This document shows positions 25,996 through 34,468 of a stretch of DNA of 64,000 bases, in pieces. Position 1 is the first letter of the stretch; the number at the start of each line of letters is the position of its first letter. The position numbers and the translations under genes are program-made. The notes beneath the pieces are model-generated. The model saw nothing but the letters and a program-made list of their open reading frames with translations, was not told the origin of the DNA and did no database searches. The DNA comes from Alphaproteobacteria bacterium. Lineage in GTDB: Bacteria > Pseudomonadota > Alphaproteobacteria > Rickettsiales > SXRF01. Location: contig JANYBV010000028.1 in NCBI GenBank assembly GCA_025360605.1, forward strand, positions 1 through 64,000, written 5' to 3'.

Positions 25996-26023
25996 TGCAA
26001 CAACCGGATAATCACCGGTAATT

Positions 26024-26066
26024 GAACGCCCCACCAACCCCATCAAAAAGGTTCGGTGGGGCGTTC
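26024..26066 (+). terminator. Strong GC-rich hairpin after the 68-codon gene
   Basis: GAACGCCCCACC (26024-26035) pairs perfectly with GGTGGGGCGTTC (26055-26066), extended inward by AACC/GGTT with one bulged base. A TCGTTTC stretch follows; it is a weak T-run, so termination rests mainly on the stem. Confidence 0.7.
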
Positions 26067-26189
26067 TCGTTTCAGGGTGTTTTTGGGCTTCATCATCTAT
26101 GATTTTCCCTCCATTTTCAAACCTCCACACATAAGAAAAAACTTGACCTTTCATGTCATTCGCCGCTTTATGCCGGAAAAGGAATCGCC

Positions 26190-27312
26190 ATGAAAGCCGA
26201 ACTCGAAACTCTATCCCGCAAGATCAAGCAGTCGCAGGAGCTGTTAAGGAGGTATCTTTGACTGGGATAACGCGCTGCGCCGCCGTGACGAATTAAACTC
26301 CCTCACTGAAGACCCTGATCTCTGGAACGACCCCAAAAAGGCGCAAACCTTGCTGCGCGAGCGCAACCATCTCGATGAGGTGGTCACGTCCTATGAAAAG
26401 CTTGACCGCGATTTTCAGGACAATATGGAGCTGGCCGAAATGGCCGAGGCAGAAAAAGACGATGCCATGCTCAAAGAAGCGGAAGATGCGCTTGAGAAGG
26501 TGGCTACCCATTTACATAAGCTGGAAATTGAAAGCCTGCTTTCGGGCGAGGCGGATGGGTATGATTGCTTCCTTGAAATAAACTCCGGTGCAGGCGGCAC
26601 GGAATCGCAGGACTGGGCATCAATGCTGATGCGTATGTATCTGCGCTGGGCGCAGCGCCGAGGTTTTAAAACCGAAATCATCGACGAGAACGAAGGCGAA
26701 GAAGCCGGTATTAAATCGGCGACGATTAAAATTTCCGGCCATAACGCCTATGGCTGGGCCAAGACGGAATCAGGGGTACACCGGCTGGTGCGTATCTCGC
26801 CGTTCGATTCGAACGCCCGCCGTCATACCAGCTTTTCCGGTGTGTGGGTGTATCCGGTGATTGACGATACCATTGAAATTGTGGTCGATGAAAAAGACAT
26901 TAAAGTGGATACCATGCGCTCGGGCGGAGCGGGCGGGCAGCACGTGAATAAAACGGAATCGGCGGTGCGCTTTACCCATTTGCCCACCGGTATTGCCGTT
27001 AAATGCCAGACCTCACGTTCGCAGCACGCCAACCGCGCCGAAGCCATGCAGATGTTAAAAGCACGTCTTTATGAACGCGAGTTGCGCCTGCGCGAAGAAA
27101 AAGCGGATGCGCTGAATGCCACCAAAACCGACAATGCGTGGGGCCACCAGATCCGCTCCTATGTGCTGCATCCTTACCAGATGGTCAAAGACCTGCGCAC
27201 CGATGCCGAGACCAGTGACACGCAAGGTGTGCTGGACGGTGAATTGGATGTGTTCATGAGTGCAGCGCTGGCCGAGCGCGTGAAGGGTAAAAAAGAGCAG
27301 GCCGGTCAGTAA
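26190..27312 (+). CDS. prfB: Peptide chain release factor 2, with programmed +1 frameshift
   Basis: RF2 terminates translation at UGA and UAA. The gene is read in two parts: ATG 26190 to CTT 26258 (23 codons), then a +1 shift past the in-frame TGA (26259-26261), continuing at GAC 26260 to the stop at 27312, about 373 residues. The GGQ motif is in RSGGAGGQHVNKTESAVR and the SPF anticodon-mimic tripeptide is in LVRISPFDSN. An AAGGA ribosome site precedes the ATG. It sits downstream of mrcA as in other alphaproteobacteria. Confidence 0.97.
26246..26261 (+). promoter_or_regulatory. prfB programmed frameshift site
   Basis: AAGGAGG (26246-26252) acts as an internal Shine-Dalgarno sequence three bases before the CTT slippery codon (26256-26258), followed by TGA C. 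This is the canonical RF2 autoregulatory site: slow UGA decoding when RF2 is scarce allows the +1 slip from CUU to UUU. Confidence 0.95.
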
Positions 27313-27353
27313 ATCTGGGGCTATTGGCCGGAGCTATTGAGTGGCAACAGCGG

Positions 27354-27383
27354 TTGACAATAACTATTTTATTAACCTATGCT
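27354..27383 (+). promoter_or_regulatory. Predicted promoter of the 103-codon gene
   Basis: A perfect TTGACA (27354-27359) is followed after 18 bp by TATGCT (27378-27383). The spacer includes TATTTTATTAACC, part of which recurs at the promoter of the facing gene (28173-28207). Confidence 0.55.
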
Positions 27384-27432
27384 ATACGCCAGCTCAGTAC
27401 ACAATAAAAAATAATAAAGAGTGGGGTGGAGT

Positions 27433-27744
27433 ATGCATATTAGCGATGACATGCGTAGTACGGCTTTAGAATTGGTTCGTACACAAAAAACATTCAGAAA
27501 TAAAGTCAGATCAGACATCGGTGAGGCGGCAGTGGAATCTCCTGAAAAGACAGCATTTGACAATGCGCTTGAGCGCTTTAATGCGGCGGTAGCCACGGCT
27601 AATCCTGAATTTTCGTTGCCGCCTGCGGATTTTCAGGCCAGATCGCTGCATCATTTTTTGCAGGAGGTGGCTGTTGCTGAAGGCGTTCCGTCATACGAAT
27701 CGCCAAGGCCTTACAGGGATATGCTATCCGCTGTAAGACAATAA
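27433..27744 (+). CDS. Unknown small protein (103 aa)
   Basis: I do not recognise this protein. ATG 27433 (MHISDDMRSTALELV) is preferred to the in-frame GTG at 27421 because GGGTGGAG precedes it. It is predicted alpha-helical and soluble, with charged segments (TQKTFRNKVRSD, FDNALERFNAAVATA) and an aromatic/His helix (ARSLHHFLQEVAVAEG). It has its own near-consensus promoter and converges with the 127-residue gene at 27763, with only 18 bp between the stops. No motif suggests a function. Confidence 0.65.
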   Translation: MHISDDMRSTALELVRTQKTFRNKVRSDIGEAAVESPEKTAFDNALERFNAAVATANPEFSLPPADFQARSLHHFLQEVAVAEGVPSYESPRPYRDMLSAVRQ

Positions 27745-27762
27745 GGTCACTGAATAAGTAGG

Positions 27763-28143
27763 CTACTGTCTTCCCTGATCTTCGCTGTTGCCACCCAGAT
27801 TATATTTATGTCCATGATCTTCAAAGACTTTGCGCCCGCTCCCTACGGAAACTTGAGCAGGGCGACGTGGGCGTTGCTCGTTCTGCGCCTGTTCGATAAA
27901 CCCTCTTACCGCACGTTCCGGTGACGATTTGAGGCGGTTATGCAGTGCATCGGGAGCATCCGGTGTTTCATAGGCTGATTCACGCGCATCGAGTAGCAAA
28001 GCCGATAAATATCCATCTACCGTGGGATTGCCCACACCTACTCGTAACGGAGGGGATTTGGTCTCTTTGGCGATCAGTTGCCGGAAGTTTTCCACTTGTG
28101 TTTCGGTAAACACATCTTCGAGTTTCTTGCGTTTTACAGCCAT
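27763..28143 (-). CDS. Unknown protein (126 aa), charged C-terminus
   Basis: I do not recognise this protein. ATG 28143 (MAVKRKKLEDVFTETQ) has an AAAGGA site nine bases upstream and is preferred over in-frame starts at 28152 and 28161. The N-terminal half is helical and ends in a VGVGNPTVDGYLSALLLDARES segment; the C-terminal half is Arg/Gln/Gly-rich and likely disordered (NEQRPRRPAQVSVGSGRKV). No membrane helix is present. It is divergent from mnmA and convergent with the small gene at 27433, and has a strong predicted promoter with an overlapping palindrome. Confidence 0.65.
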   Translation of the reverse strand: MAVKRKKLEDVFTETQVENFRQLIAKETKSPPLRVGVGNPTVDGYLSALLLDARESAYETPDAPDALHNRLKSSPERAVRGFIEQAQNEQRPRRPAQVSVGSGRKVFEDHGHKYNLGGNSEDQGRQ

Positions 28144-28172
28144 CGAATGCATCCTTTCCATCAGTGGTAATG

Positions 28173-28207
28173 GTTAATAGTATTAACTATTTTGAGCGCA
28201 ATGTCAA
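28173..28207 (-). promoter_or_regulatory. Predicted promoter with overlapping palindromic operator
   Basis: On the minus strand TTGACA (28207-28202) and TAATAC (28185-28180) are separated by 16 bp. The perfect inverted repeat GTTAAT-agt-ATTAAC (28173-28187) covers the -10, as a repressor operator would. It would drive the gene at 27763-28143. Confidence 0.5.
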
Positions 28208-28319
28208 ATGCTTAGCTACAGATTGATAGGGCTGCAATTTAATTAATACATTGATAAATATTGTTTTTATAAGCATCCCGCTGGGGAAGGCAATCGTATA
28301 AGTAGGGGTTCATGTTGTG

Positions 28320-29450
28320 ATGGGGGCGATTGCATGCTATAGCAGCCCCATGAATTCATTAGGAATTAATAAAGCACCCGCCGATACGCGGGTCGTAGTG
28401 GCGATGTCGGGCGGGGTTGATTCCTCGGCCGTGGCAGCGCTGTTGCGAGAGCAGGGGTATGAGGTGATTGGCATCACGCTGCAGCTCTATGACCATGGGG
28501 CGATGGTGAATAAAAAAGGCGCGTGCTGCGCCGGTCAGGATATCCATGACGCGCAGCGTGTCGCCGAGACTCTCGGCATTCCCCATTATGTGCTGAACTA
28601 CGAGAGCAAGTTTAAAGAAAGTGTCATGGATGATTTCGTCGACACATATCTGGCGGGTGAAACACCTATACCATGCATCAAATGTAACCAGTCCGTGAAG
28701 TTCAAGGATTTGTTGCAGACCGCCCGTGAACTGGGAGCGGACGTGATGGCGACAGGGCATTATGTACAGCGTAAACAAGAGCAGGGCAGCGGCACCATGC
28801 ACCGTGCGGCCGACCCGTCGCGCGACCAGAGTTACTTCCTGTTTGCTACCACACAAGAGCAACTGGATTTTCTGCGTTTCCCGTTAGGGCATTTGCAAAG
28901 CAAGGAAGAGACGCGTGCGCTGGCCGCCCGTTTTGGATTGCAGGTAGCCGACAAGCCGGACTCGCAAGACATCTGTTTCGTCCCCACCGGTGGCTACGCC
29001 AAGGTGATTGAAAAATTACGTCCGGGGGCATTAGAGTCCGGCTTGGTCGTACATATCGACGGAACCATTATGGGCAGCCACGACGGTATTATTAATTACA
29101 CCGTCGGGCAGCGTAAAGGACTCGGCATCAGCAATGAAGAGCCGCTGTATGTGGTGAAGCTTGACGCAGCAAAAAAACAAGTAATTATAGGGCCTAAGAT
29201 AGCGCTCTTAAAGCAAAGCTTTATTATTCGCGAATGTAATTGGCTGAGCGATTTGCCACCGGAAGAACCGGTTATCGTGAAGCTTAGGTCCGCACATCCG
29301 GGGGTAGGGGCAACCATTGAGCGGCTGGCACAAAACCGTGCGCGTGTCACGTTGGAGCAACCACAAGCGGCGGTGTCACCAGGTCAGGCGTGCGTGGTAT
29401 ATACCGGCGACCAGCTGGTGGGTGGTGGCTGGATTACTTCCGAGGAATAG
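28320..29450 (+). CDS. mnmA: tRNA-specific 2-thiouridylase MnmA
   Basis: MnmA thiolates the wobble uridine U34 of tRNA Lys, Glu and Gln using persulfide sulfur. The protein is about 376 residues with the ATP-pyrophosphatase PP-loop [15 protein letters not shown] and the two catalytic cysteines in [10 protein letters not shown] and [14 protein letters not shown], plus GHYVQR. Three starts are possible (GTG 28317, ATG 28320, ATG 28350); the AGGGG around 28303 favours 28317/28320, while the conserved region begins only after 28350. It faces the response-regulator phosphatase gene, with the stops 5 bp apart. Confidence 0.95.
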   Translation: MGAIACYSSPMNSLGINKAPADTRVVVAMSGGVDSSAVAALLREQGYEVIGITLQLYDHGAMVNKKGACCAGQDIHDAQRVAETLGIPHYVLNYESKFKESVMDDFVDTYLAGETPIPCIKCNQSVKFKDLLQTARELGADVMATGHYVQRKQEQGSGTMHRAADPSRDQSYFLFATTQEQLDFLRFPLGHLQSKEETRALAARFGLQVADKPDSQDICFVPTGGYAKVIEKLRPGALESGLVVHIDGTIMGSHDGIINYTVGQRKGLGISNEEPLYVVKLDAAKKQVIIGPKIALLKQSFIIRECNWLSDLPPEEPVIVKLRSAHPGVGATIERLAQNRARVTLEQPQAAVSPGQACVVYTGDQLVGGGWITSEE

Positions 29451-29455
29451 CTGTC

Positions 29456-30652
29456 TTATTTTTTGCCGCGCCAGTAGGCATTAATAGTAAGATCATCTTC
29501 CAGTGGATCCTGTTGGTGATTTTTTAGTTTAGTAAGCAGAGCATCCACTGCCCGACGGGCCGGATCGGGATTGTTTTCAGCCATTACGGATATCATACAG
29601 TTAGCAATATCCTTGTCTGTCAATACGTCCCCATTTGCATTTTTTGTTTCCGTGACGCAGTCGCTGCAGAATACCAACAGGTCTTCAGGCAGGAAGGGAG
29701 CGTATTTTTTTTCATAGGTGGCATTGCTCACTGAACCCAGCGGGAATCCGGTTCCGCTCAAAAATTCGCATTGTTGCTCCCTGTGATTGAATAAAATGGG
29801 GGCAGGGGCGGCGGCGGTGGCGTAGATAATGCAGTTGGAATCGGTATCGATCACCCCGTAAAACATGGTGGCAAACTCATTGCGTTCCAGCAGTGGGTGC
29901 AACCGCATATTGAGTTGTTCCAGAAAATGACCTGCGTCTGCTGCGGTATGGATACATTCGTTCATCAGGGTATGGATGCGAAAAACGTTTAAAGCAGCGC
30001 TGATCCCGTGACCTGAAAAATCATAGCTGTATATGGCCAGTTTCTTTTCTGACAACGGGCGCATTCCCCAGCAATCCCCGCCTAATGACGAAGATGGTTC
30101 AAAGTGTACAGCAATTTTCATATCAAAAATTCGCTCGCACATGGCTATATTTTGTGCGCTCGGTATCAACCTTTCTTGCATAACACGGGCGGATTCAATT
30201 TCAGCCCGTATTTGTTTCTGGAAGTTATGCAGGTCTTCGATCAGCAGTTTTCTGCTGAGATGGACATGGGTTCTTGCCGCAAGCTCATCCGGATCAATGG
30301 GTTTCGAGATGAAATCCGATGCTCCCAAGTAAAAGGCTTTGAGTTTGTTTTCCATGTCCTCAAGCATCGTCTGAACAACAATAGGCATGTTATCAAAGAG
30401 AGGATCGCGCCGGATCGTCTGACAATAGGAAAAACCGTCCATTCCGGGCATGATAAGATCAAGGATAACCAGATCGGGTTTCATATCCTGAGTGAGTTGC
30501 AACGCTTCCATACCTTCTTTAGCAATGATTATTTTGTGATAGCCTCGGCTATTGAGACTTCGCACGAGCATGGCACGATTGTTTTCTACATCATCGACAA
30601 TAAGAATCAGCGAATTGAAGAGGCGCTCATTAGGGATCGCAGATGGTTTCAT
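29456..30652 (-). CDS. Response regulator with PP2C-type (SpoIIE/RsbU) phosphatase output
   Basis: This protein probably dephosphorylates a STAS anti-sigma antagonist in response to phosphorylation. It has an N-terminal receiver domain (LILIVDDVENNRAML, phospho-acceptor in VILDLIMPGMDGF), a coiled linker with RAEIESARVMQERLIPS, and a PP2C/SpoIIE domain with metal-binding GGDCWGM and YDFSGHGISAA. ATG 30652 follows the upstream gene's stop by one base and has CAGG six bases before it; the earlier frame start is a TTG. It is the last gene of the chemotaxis/partner-switch cluster; the STAS and ATPase partners are directly upstream. Confidence 0.88.
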   Translation of the reverse strand: MKPSAIPNERLFNSLILIVDDVENNRAMLVRSLNSRGYHKIIIAKEGMEALQLTQDMKPDLVILDLIMPGMDGFSYCQTIRRDPLFDNMPIVVQTMLEDMENKLKAFYLGASDFISKPIDPDELAARTHVHLSRKLLIEDLHNFQKQIRAEIESARVMQERLIPSAQNIAMCERIFDMKIAVHFEPSSSLGGDCWGMRPLSEKKLAIYSYDFSGHGISAALNVFRIHTLMNECIHTAADAGHFLEQLNMRLHPLLERNEFATMFYGVIDTDSNCIIYATAAAPAPILFNHREQQCEFLSGTGFPLGSVSNATYEKKYAPFLPEDLLVFCSDCVTETKNANGDVLTDKDIANCMISVMAENNPDPARRAVDALLTKLKNHQQDPLEDDLTINAYWRGKK

Positions 30653-30653
30653 A

Positions 30654-31349
30654 TTAAGCCTGTTGATCAAAGGTCATGAATAATGTTTTTCTGTTCTCGC
30701 CAATCCAGATATGACTCGCCATAGATTGAATAATAAACAATCCCCTTCCACATAACGATTGCATGGGCAGGGAGTGTTCTAAAAGAAAATCCTCAGGAAA
30801 TCCTTTCCCCTGATCAGTGATGGCAATGGTAAGATTACTCTTGTTAAACCATGCGTGCATCCCGATACGCAATTTATTTAATGTAGGTTCAAGGATACGT
30901 TTTGCAATAAGGGTTTGATATGATTCAAAATCACCGCCCATTTTAGCCATGCTTTCTATGCCAAGATTACCATGAATGATGGCGTTAGCAATTGTTTCCT
31001 GAAGGCAGGTGTGGAGGTTCATGCGTTGATGGCGTGTTAGGCAAAAACGTTTTTCTAGCACCTTAGCAAAAGTCTTGGCTATTCCATGATGGTATGCAAT
31101 GGCGGTGGAAATAGAGAGAGAGAAATCAGGATTGGTATTAAAGAGCCCGTTAATTTCTTCATCCAGTATGCTGTATGGGCATACCTCAAGGAAATAACGA
31201 TTGGGCCGGAGTAAAATGGCAGGGAGGTTTCCTATATCTTTGGGAGAAAAATAATAAGGGCAATGCACCACTTCAAATTGCTGCTCAATAGGCGACATCC
31301 CAAGTGGTTTGGTTAGAAAATCAAGAGAGAGGGATGCTGCGAAATACAT
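30654..31349 (-). CDS. GHKL ATPase-domain protein (anti-sigma/RsbW-like kinase)
   Basis: The 231-residue protein has a C-terminal histidine-kinase-like ATPase fold of the RsbW/SpoIIAB type. The N-box is in LHTCLQETIANAIIHGNLG, the G1 box is ITDQGKGFPEDF, and the G2 box is GRGLFIIQSMA. The N-terminal 100 residues are unassigned. Such proteins phosphorylate a STAS antagonist and may bind a sigma factor or another target. It lies between the STAS gene (stop 5 bp upstream) and the PP2C response regulator, forming a compact partner-switch trio. No sigma factor is encoded nearby, so the output target is unknown. Confidence 0.82.
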   Translation of the reverse strand: MYFAASLSLDFLTKPLGMSPIEQQFEVVHCPYYFSPKDIGNLPAILLRPNRYFLEVCPYSILDEEINGLFNTNPDFSLSISTAIAYHHGIAKTFAKVLEKRFCLTRHQRMNLHTCLQETIANAIIHGNLGIESMAKMGGDFESYQTLIAKRILEPTLNKLRIGMHAWFNKSNLTIAITDQGKGFPEDFLLEHSLPMQSLCGRGLFIIQSMASHIWIGENRKTLFMTFDQQA

Positions 31350-31354
31350 TTGTT

Positions 31355-31660
31355 TTATACAGCCGAAGCAAATATCTGGTCAAATTTTGAAATAGTAAGA
31401 ATTTTATCCACCTGTCCCTGCGCGCCCTGTAATGAAATCGGAATATCTTTTTTCAGGCATTCATCGCGCAGGAGAAGGAGCATACCAAGGCCTGAGGAGT
31501 CGATAAACTCAACGCCTGTGAGATTGACGGTCAGTGAAAGGCAATCGTTAGTTTCTAATAGTTCAATAATCTGTTTGAATTTCTGATTGTGGTTGAAGGT
31601 AAATTGCCCTGAGATGGCAATCTCCAACACATTGGGATGCGAGATTACAGAAAATTCCAT
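31355..31660 (-). CDS. STAS-domain anti-sigma-factor antagonist
   Basis: The 101-residue single STAS domain is like SpoIIAA/RsbV. The conserved phosphorylation loop reads VEFIDSSGLGMLLLLRDE, with the acceptor serine in DSSG. It would be phosphorylated by the ATPase-domain protein encoded next to it and dephosphorylated by the PP2C response regulator two genes downstream. AAGGAG lies eight bases before ATG. It follows the soluble receptor-like gene by 12 bp. Confidence 0.9.
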   Translation of the reverse strand: MEFSVISHPNVLEIAISGQFTFNHNQKFKQIIELLETNDCLSLTVNLTGVEFIDSSGLGMLLLLRDECLKKDIPISLQGAQGQVDKILTISKFDQIFASAV

Positions 31661-31672
31661 GGTGTTACTCCT

Positions 31673-32797
31673 TCAAAAAAGTTCAACGTTATCATCTATT
31701 TTATCTGCTAATATAGCTACATCTTGTTTGTTTTCTAGAGGATTACCCGCAAGGCTGTTTTTGAACATCTGGGCGAATTCCCACAGTTTGAATTGTTCTG
31801 TGATCGCGGTGGCAAGATTTTTATCGGTGCCCAGTTGCGAAAGTTCGGGGATAGCACGCTCGCTTTCCGTTTTAAGTTTTTCAATCGTTTGCTGCATGTG
31901 TGATAATAAATTGACGCTGTTATCAATATATTGCGTGGTACGGTCCTGAAACTGCATACCGACCACCATACCGGATATGGTTTTGGCTAATTCATCCGTA
32001 GCTTTGGCGGTAGTGTTTAGCACACCGCTGAAATTAGTGTTCTGACGAAGCAGGCTGTCCATGAGTAAGGTCAATTTTTCCTGTGCCAGAATATTGCTGC
32101 TCATATCGATCGTGGCAACTTCCTGAAGCGTATTATAACCGGCACGCACGCTTTGCGTAACATTTGTAATTCTTTCGCGCATGTTTTTGGAAAGATTACT
32201 GATTTGTGACGATACTTGCTTTACTTCATGGGCAACCACACCAAAGCTTTTTCCAGCTTCTCCGGCACGTACTGATTCAATGGTGGCGTTGAGAGCCAGT
32301 AAGTTGGCTTGTTTGTTAATGGTCTGGATATCTTTGACGAATGATTCGATGGAGGTAAGATTTTGCATAGCCTCATCCAATTGATAAACCATGCTTATCG
32401 CTTGTTTTGATACGATAAGAATTTGTTGCATGGAATCGCCGAGCGTCTTTGAAAAAAGATCGGTAAATTCTTTCAGAGAGATACGCTGATCGCCCATTTC
32501 AAGAAATCCCGCCATGTCGATGATCTTTTTAACCTGATCGCTTTGGGCATTTGCTCCCTTGGCCAGATCCAAAAACTGGTCGGAGAGTGCTTTGGTCGAT
32601 GTTTCCACAAGTACTGCTGTTTTAGGCAGCTGATTATTAAGTACGTTGATCGCGTGAGAGTAGGTTTCGATGGTGGATATCCAACGTGTTAGCAACAGTG
32701 CTATGCTATCTGATTGTGTCGCCTTGCCATCACCATTGATCGCGCCGTTGGTATTCTCTGCGGGCGTGTGCATATCGTTATGGTTTGCTAAGAGCAT
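31673..32797 (-). CDS. Soluble methyl-accepting chemotaxis protein-like signalling protein
   Basis: The 374-residue cytoplasmic protein has no membrane helix. The receptor hairpin tip is recognisable in NATIESVRAGEAGKSFGVVAHEVKQVSSQ, flanked by long helices, with a GMQFQDRTTQYIDN motif near the C-terminus. It would dock to CheA/CheW or act as a decoy signalling body. ATG 32797 is chosen because AGGAAGG lies six bases upstream and it overlaps the cheB end by only 20 bases; the frame is open to 32869. It ends with NVELF, similar to the CheD terminus. The STAS gene follows. Confidence 0.85.
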   Translation of the reverse strand: MLLANHNDMHTPAENTNGAINGDGKATQSDSIALLLTRWISTIETYSHAINVLNNQLPKTAVLVETSTKALSDQFLDLAKGANAQSDQVKKIIDMAGFLEMGDQRISLKEFTDLFSKTLGDSMQQILIVSKQAISMVYQLDEAMQNLTSIESFVKDIQTINKQANLLALNATIESVRAGEAGKSFGVVAHEVKQVSSQISNLSKNMRERITNVTQSVRAGYNTLQEVATIDMSSNILAQEKLTLLMDSLLRQNTNFSGVLNTTAKATDELAKTISGMVVGMQFQDRTTQYIDNSVNLLSHMQQTIEKLKTESERAIPELSQLGTDKNLATAITEQFKLWEFAQMFKNSLAGNPLENKQDVAILADKIDDNVELF

Positions 32798-33857
32798 ATG
32801 AACCTTCCTGTGCCTTACAGAGTGCAAGAATTTCTTTAGGAATTTCCAGTAAGGGCAGCTGTTTCTCAACAGCGCCTAACGTAAATGCTGCTTTGGGCAT
32901 TCCGTATACGGTGCAGCTTGCTTCGCTTTCGCCGATAGTGGCGGCTCCGGCCTTACGCAATTTCAGCAGGCCCTTGGCTCCATCTTGTCCCATGCCGGTA
33001 AGGATGACACCTATCACTTTTTTGTGGCGAATCTGTGCTACGGATTCAAATAACACATCCACAGAAGGCCGGTGGCCGGACACGAGCGGTTCAGACGATA
33101 GGTGACAATACATTTTTTCTGCTTTCTGCTTGATCTCCAGATGGTAATTACCAGCGGCGATGTACACGTTGCCTGCTTGTATAGGTTGGTTGTGAAACGC
33201 TTCATGTACTTTCATCGCGCATAATCCGTCCATGCGAGCGGCAAACGAGGCAGTAAAGACCTCTGGCATATGTTGGGTAATGACAATTGGAGGGCTGTTA
33301 GCGGGCATTCTTATCAGTATTTCTCGGATGGCTTCAACCCCTCCGGTAGAAGCACCAATGGCAATCAGTTGGCTGGTATTGATGCCTTTAAACGGGACAA
33401 TTAAGGAGCCGGACTGCTGCAGCATATGCCTGTTCCCCGGAGCCATGCGCTTGATGAAAGCTGCTTGCTTTACCTTGTATACCAGCTCTTCTTTAAAGAG
33501 TTCAAAGGCTTTGCCTTCAAGGGTTTTGGGTTTGGTAATATAATCAACTGCGCCCGTTTCAAGGGCACGAATGGTGGTGTCCGCACCCCTACTGGTCAGG
33601 GTGGAAGCCATGATGACGGGCATGGGGCGCAGCGTCATGATTTTTTCAAGGAAGGAGATGCCATCCATTTTCGGCATTTCAACATCAAGTGTGATCAGAT
33701 CCGGGTTGAGCTGCTTGATTTTTTCACGTGCATCATAGGGATCTTCGGCGGTGCCCACGACTTCAATAGAAGGGTCAGCCGAAAGGATGGCAGTAAAAAG
33801 CTCGCGGATGGATGCGGAATCGTCCACAATAATAACTCTGGTTTTAGGCATAATCAA
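32778..33857 (-). CDS. cheB: Chemotaxis response regulator protein-glutamate methylesterase
   Basis: CheB removes methyl groups from, and deamidates, receptors when phosphorylated by CheA. The 359 residues contain a receiver domain (VIIVDDSASIRE, phospho-acceptor Asp58 in LITLDVEMP), a linker, and a C-terminal methylesterase domain with the serine triad Ser170 (IAIGASTGG), His196 (VITQHMPE) and Asp292 (LTGMGQDGAKG). The start overlaps the cheD stop by four bases (ATGA), and the end overlaps the next gene by 20 bases. An internal ATG at 33851 is equally possible. Confidence 0.96.
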   Translation of the reverse strand: MIMPKTRVIIVDDSASIRELFTAILSADPSIEVVGTAEDPYDAREKIKQLNPDLITLDVEMPKMDGISFLEKIMTLRPMPVIMASTLTSRGADTTIRALETGAVDYITKPKTLEGKAFELFKEELVYKVKQAAFIKRMAPGNRHMLQQSGSLIVPFKGINTSQLIAIGASTGGVEAIREILIRMPANSPPIVITQHMPEVFTASFAARMDGLCAMKVHEAFHNQPIQAGNVYIAAGNYHLEIKQKAEKMYCHLSSEPLVSGHRPSVDVLFESVAQIRHKKVIGVILTGMGQDGAKGLLKLRKAGAATIGESEASCTVYGMPKAAFTLGAVEKQLPLLEIPKEILALCKAQEGSYALSKP

Positions 33858-34468
33858 AACAACTCAATCGAGCCCTCCACTGGTTTATCTTTAAGAACTT
33901 TGGCAAATTTTTGCTCGGTATCGACGACGCTGTAATCTTCCTTGCGGCGTAACTTCATCAGCATAACTTTGCCGGTATCAGGGTAATAGCGCAGGCGGCG
34001 CGGATAGGTATCGCCAAGATCTTCTTTGACAATTTTAAGTCCTTCGGTTTTTAAAAAATTACGGACAAATTCGGCATTGCGTGAGCCGATCATGGCCGAG
34101 CTTTCAATCACATTGCCACCGCCAAATACTTTCACTTCGAGTCTATTTTTATTGCCGCCGAGTTTAATGATGCCATTGATAAGCTGTTCCATGGCATAGG
34201 CACCATAGCGTGCGCCTTCGCTGCTGCCTTTGAGGGAGAGATCGGGGGAGTCTGGTAAAAGAAAATGGTTCATGCCGCCAATCTGTGTCACCGGATCGCG
34301 CATGCAGGCGGCAACGCAACTCCCTAAAATAGTGACAATCATTTCATTGGGTTTATTCGTGACGTAGTAATCGCCCGAAAACAGCTTTACCACATGCACA
34401 TTGTCGTCACGATCCGTACCACGCCTGTCGAGGCTGCGACGTTCTTCTGTTGCGGTTCGTTCCAGCAT
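33854..34468 (-). CDS. cheD: Chemoreceptor glutamine deamidase CheD
   Basis: CheD deamidates specific glutamines in receptors to set their signalling state. The 204-residue protein has an N-terminal extension, the catalytic cysteine in TILGSCVAACMRDP, the catalytic histidine in GGMNHFLLP, and KVFGGGNVI. It starts with a one-base overlap (TAATG) on the cheR stop and overlaps cheB by four bases, so cheR-cheD-cheB are translationally coupled. Confidence 0.94.
   Translation of the reverse strand: MLERTATEERRSLDRRGTDRDDNVHVVKLFSGDYYVTNKPNEMIVTILGSCVAACMRDPVTQIGGMNHFLLPDSPDLSLKGSSEGARYGAYAMEQLINGIIKLGGNKNRLEVKVFGGGNVIESSAMIGSRNAEFVRNFLKTEGLKIVKEDLGDTYPRRLRYYPDTGKVMLMKLRRKEDYSVVDTEQKFAKVLKDKPVEGSIELF

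Noticed and set aside
26001-26020. Small CCGG-loop-CCGG hairpin before the terminator
   Set aside because: Only 4 bp and not distinguishable from chance; the strong stem at 26024-26066 explains the region.
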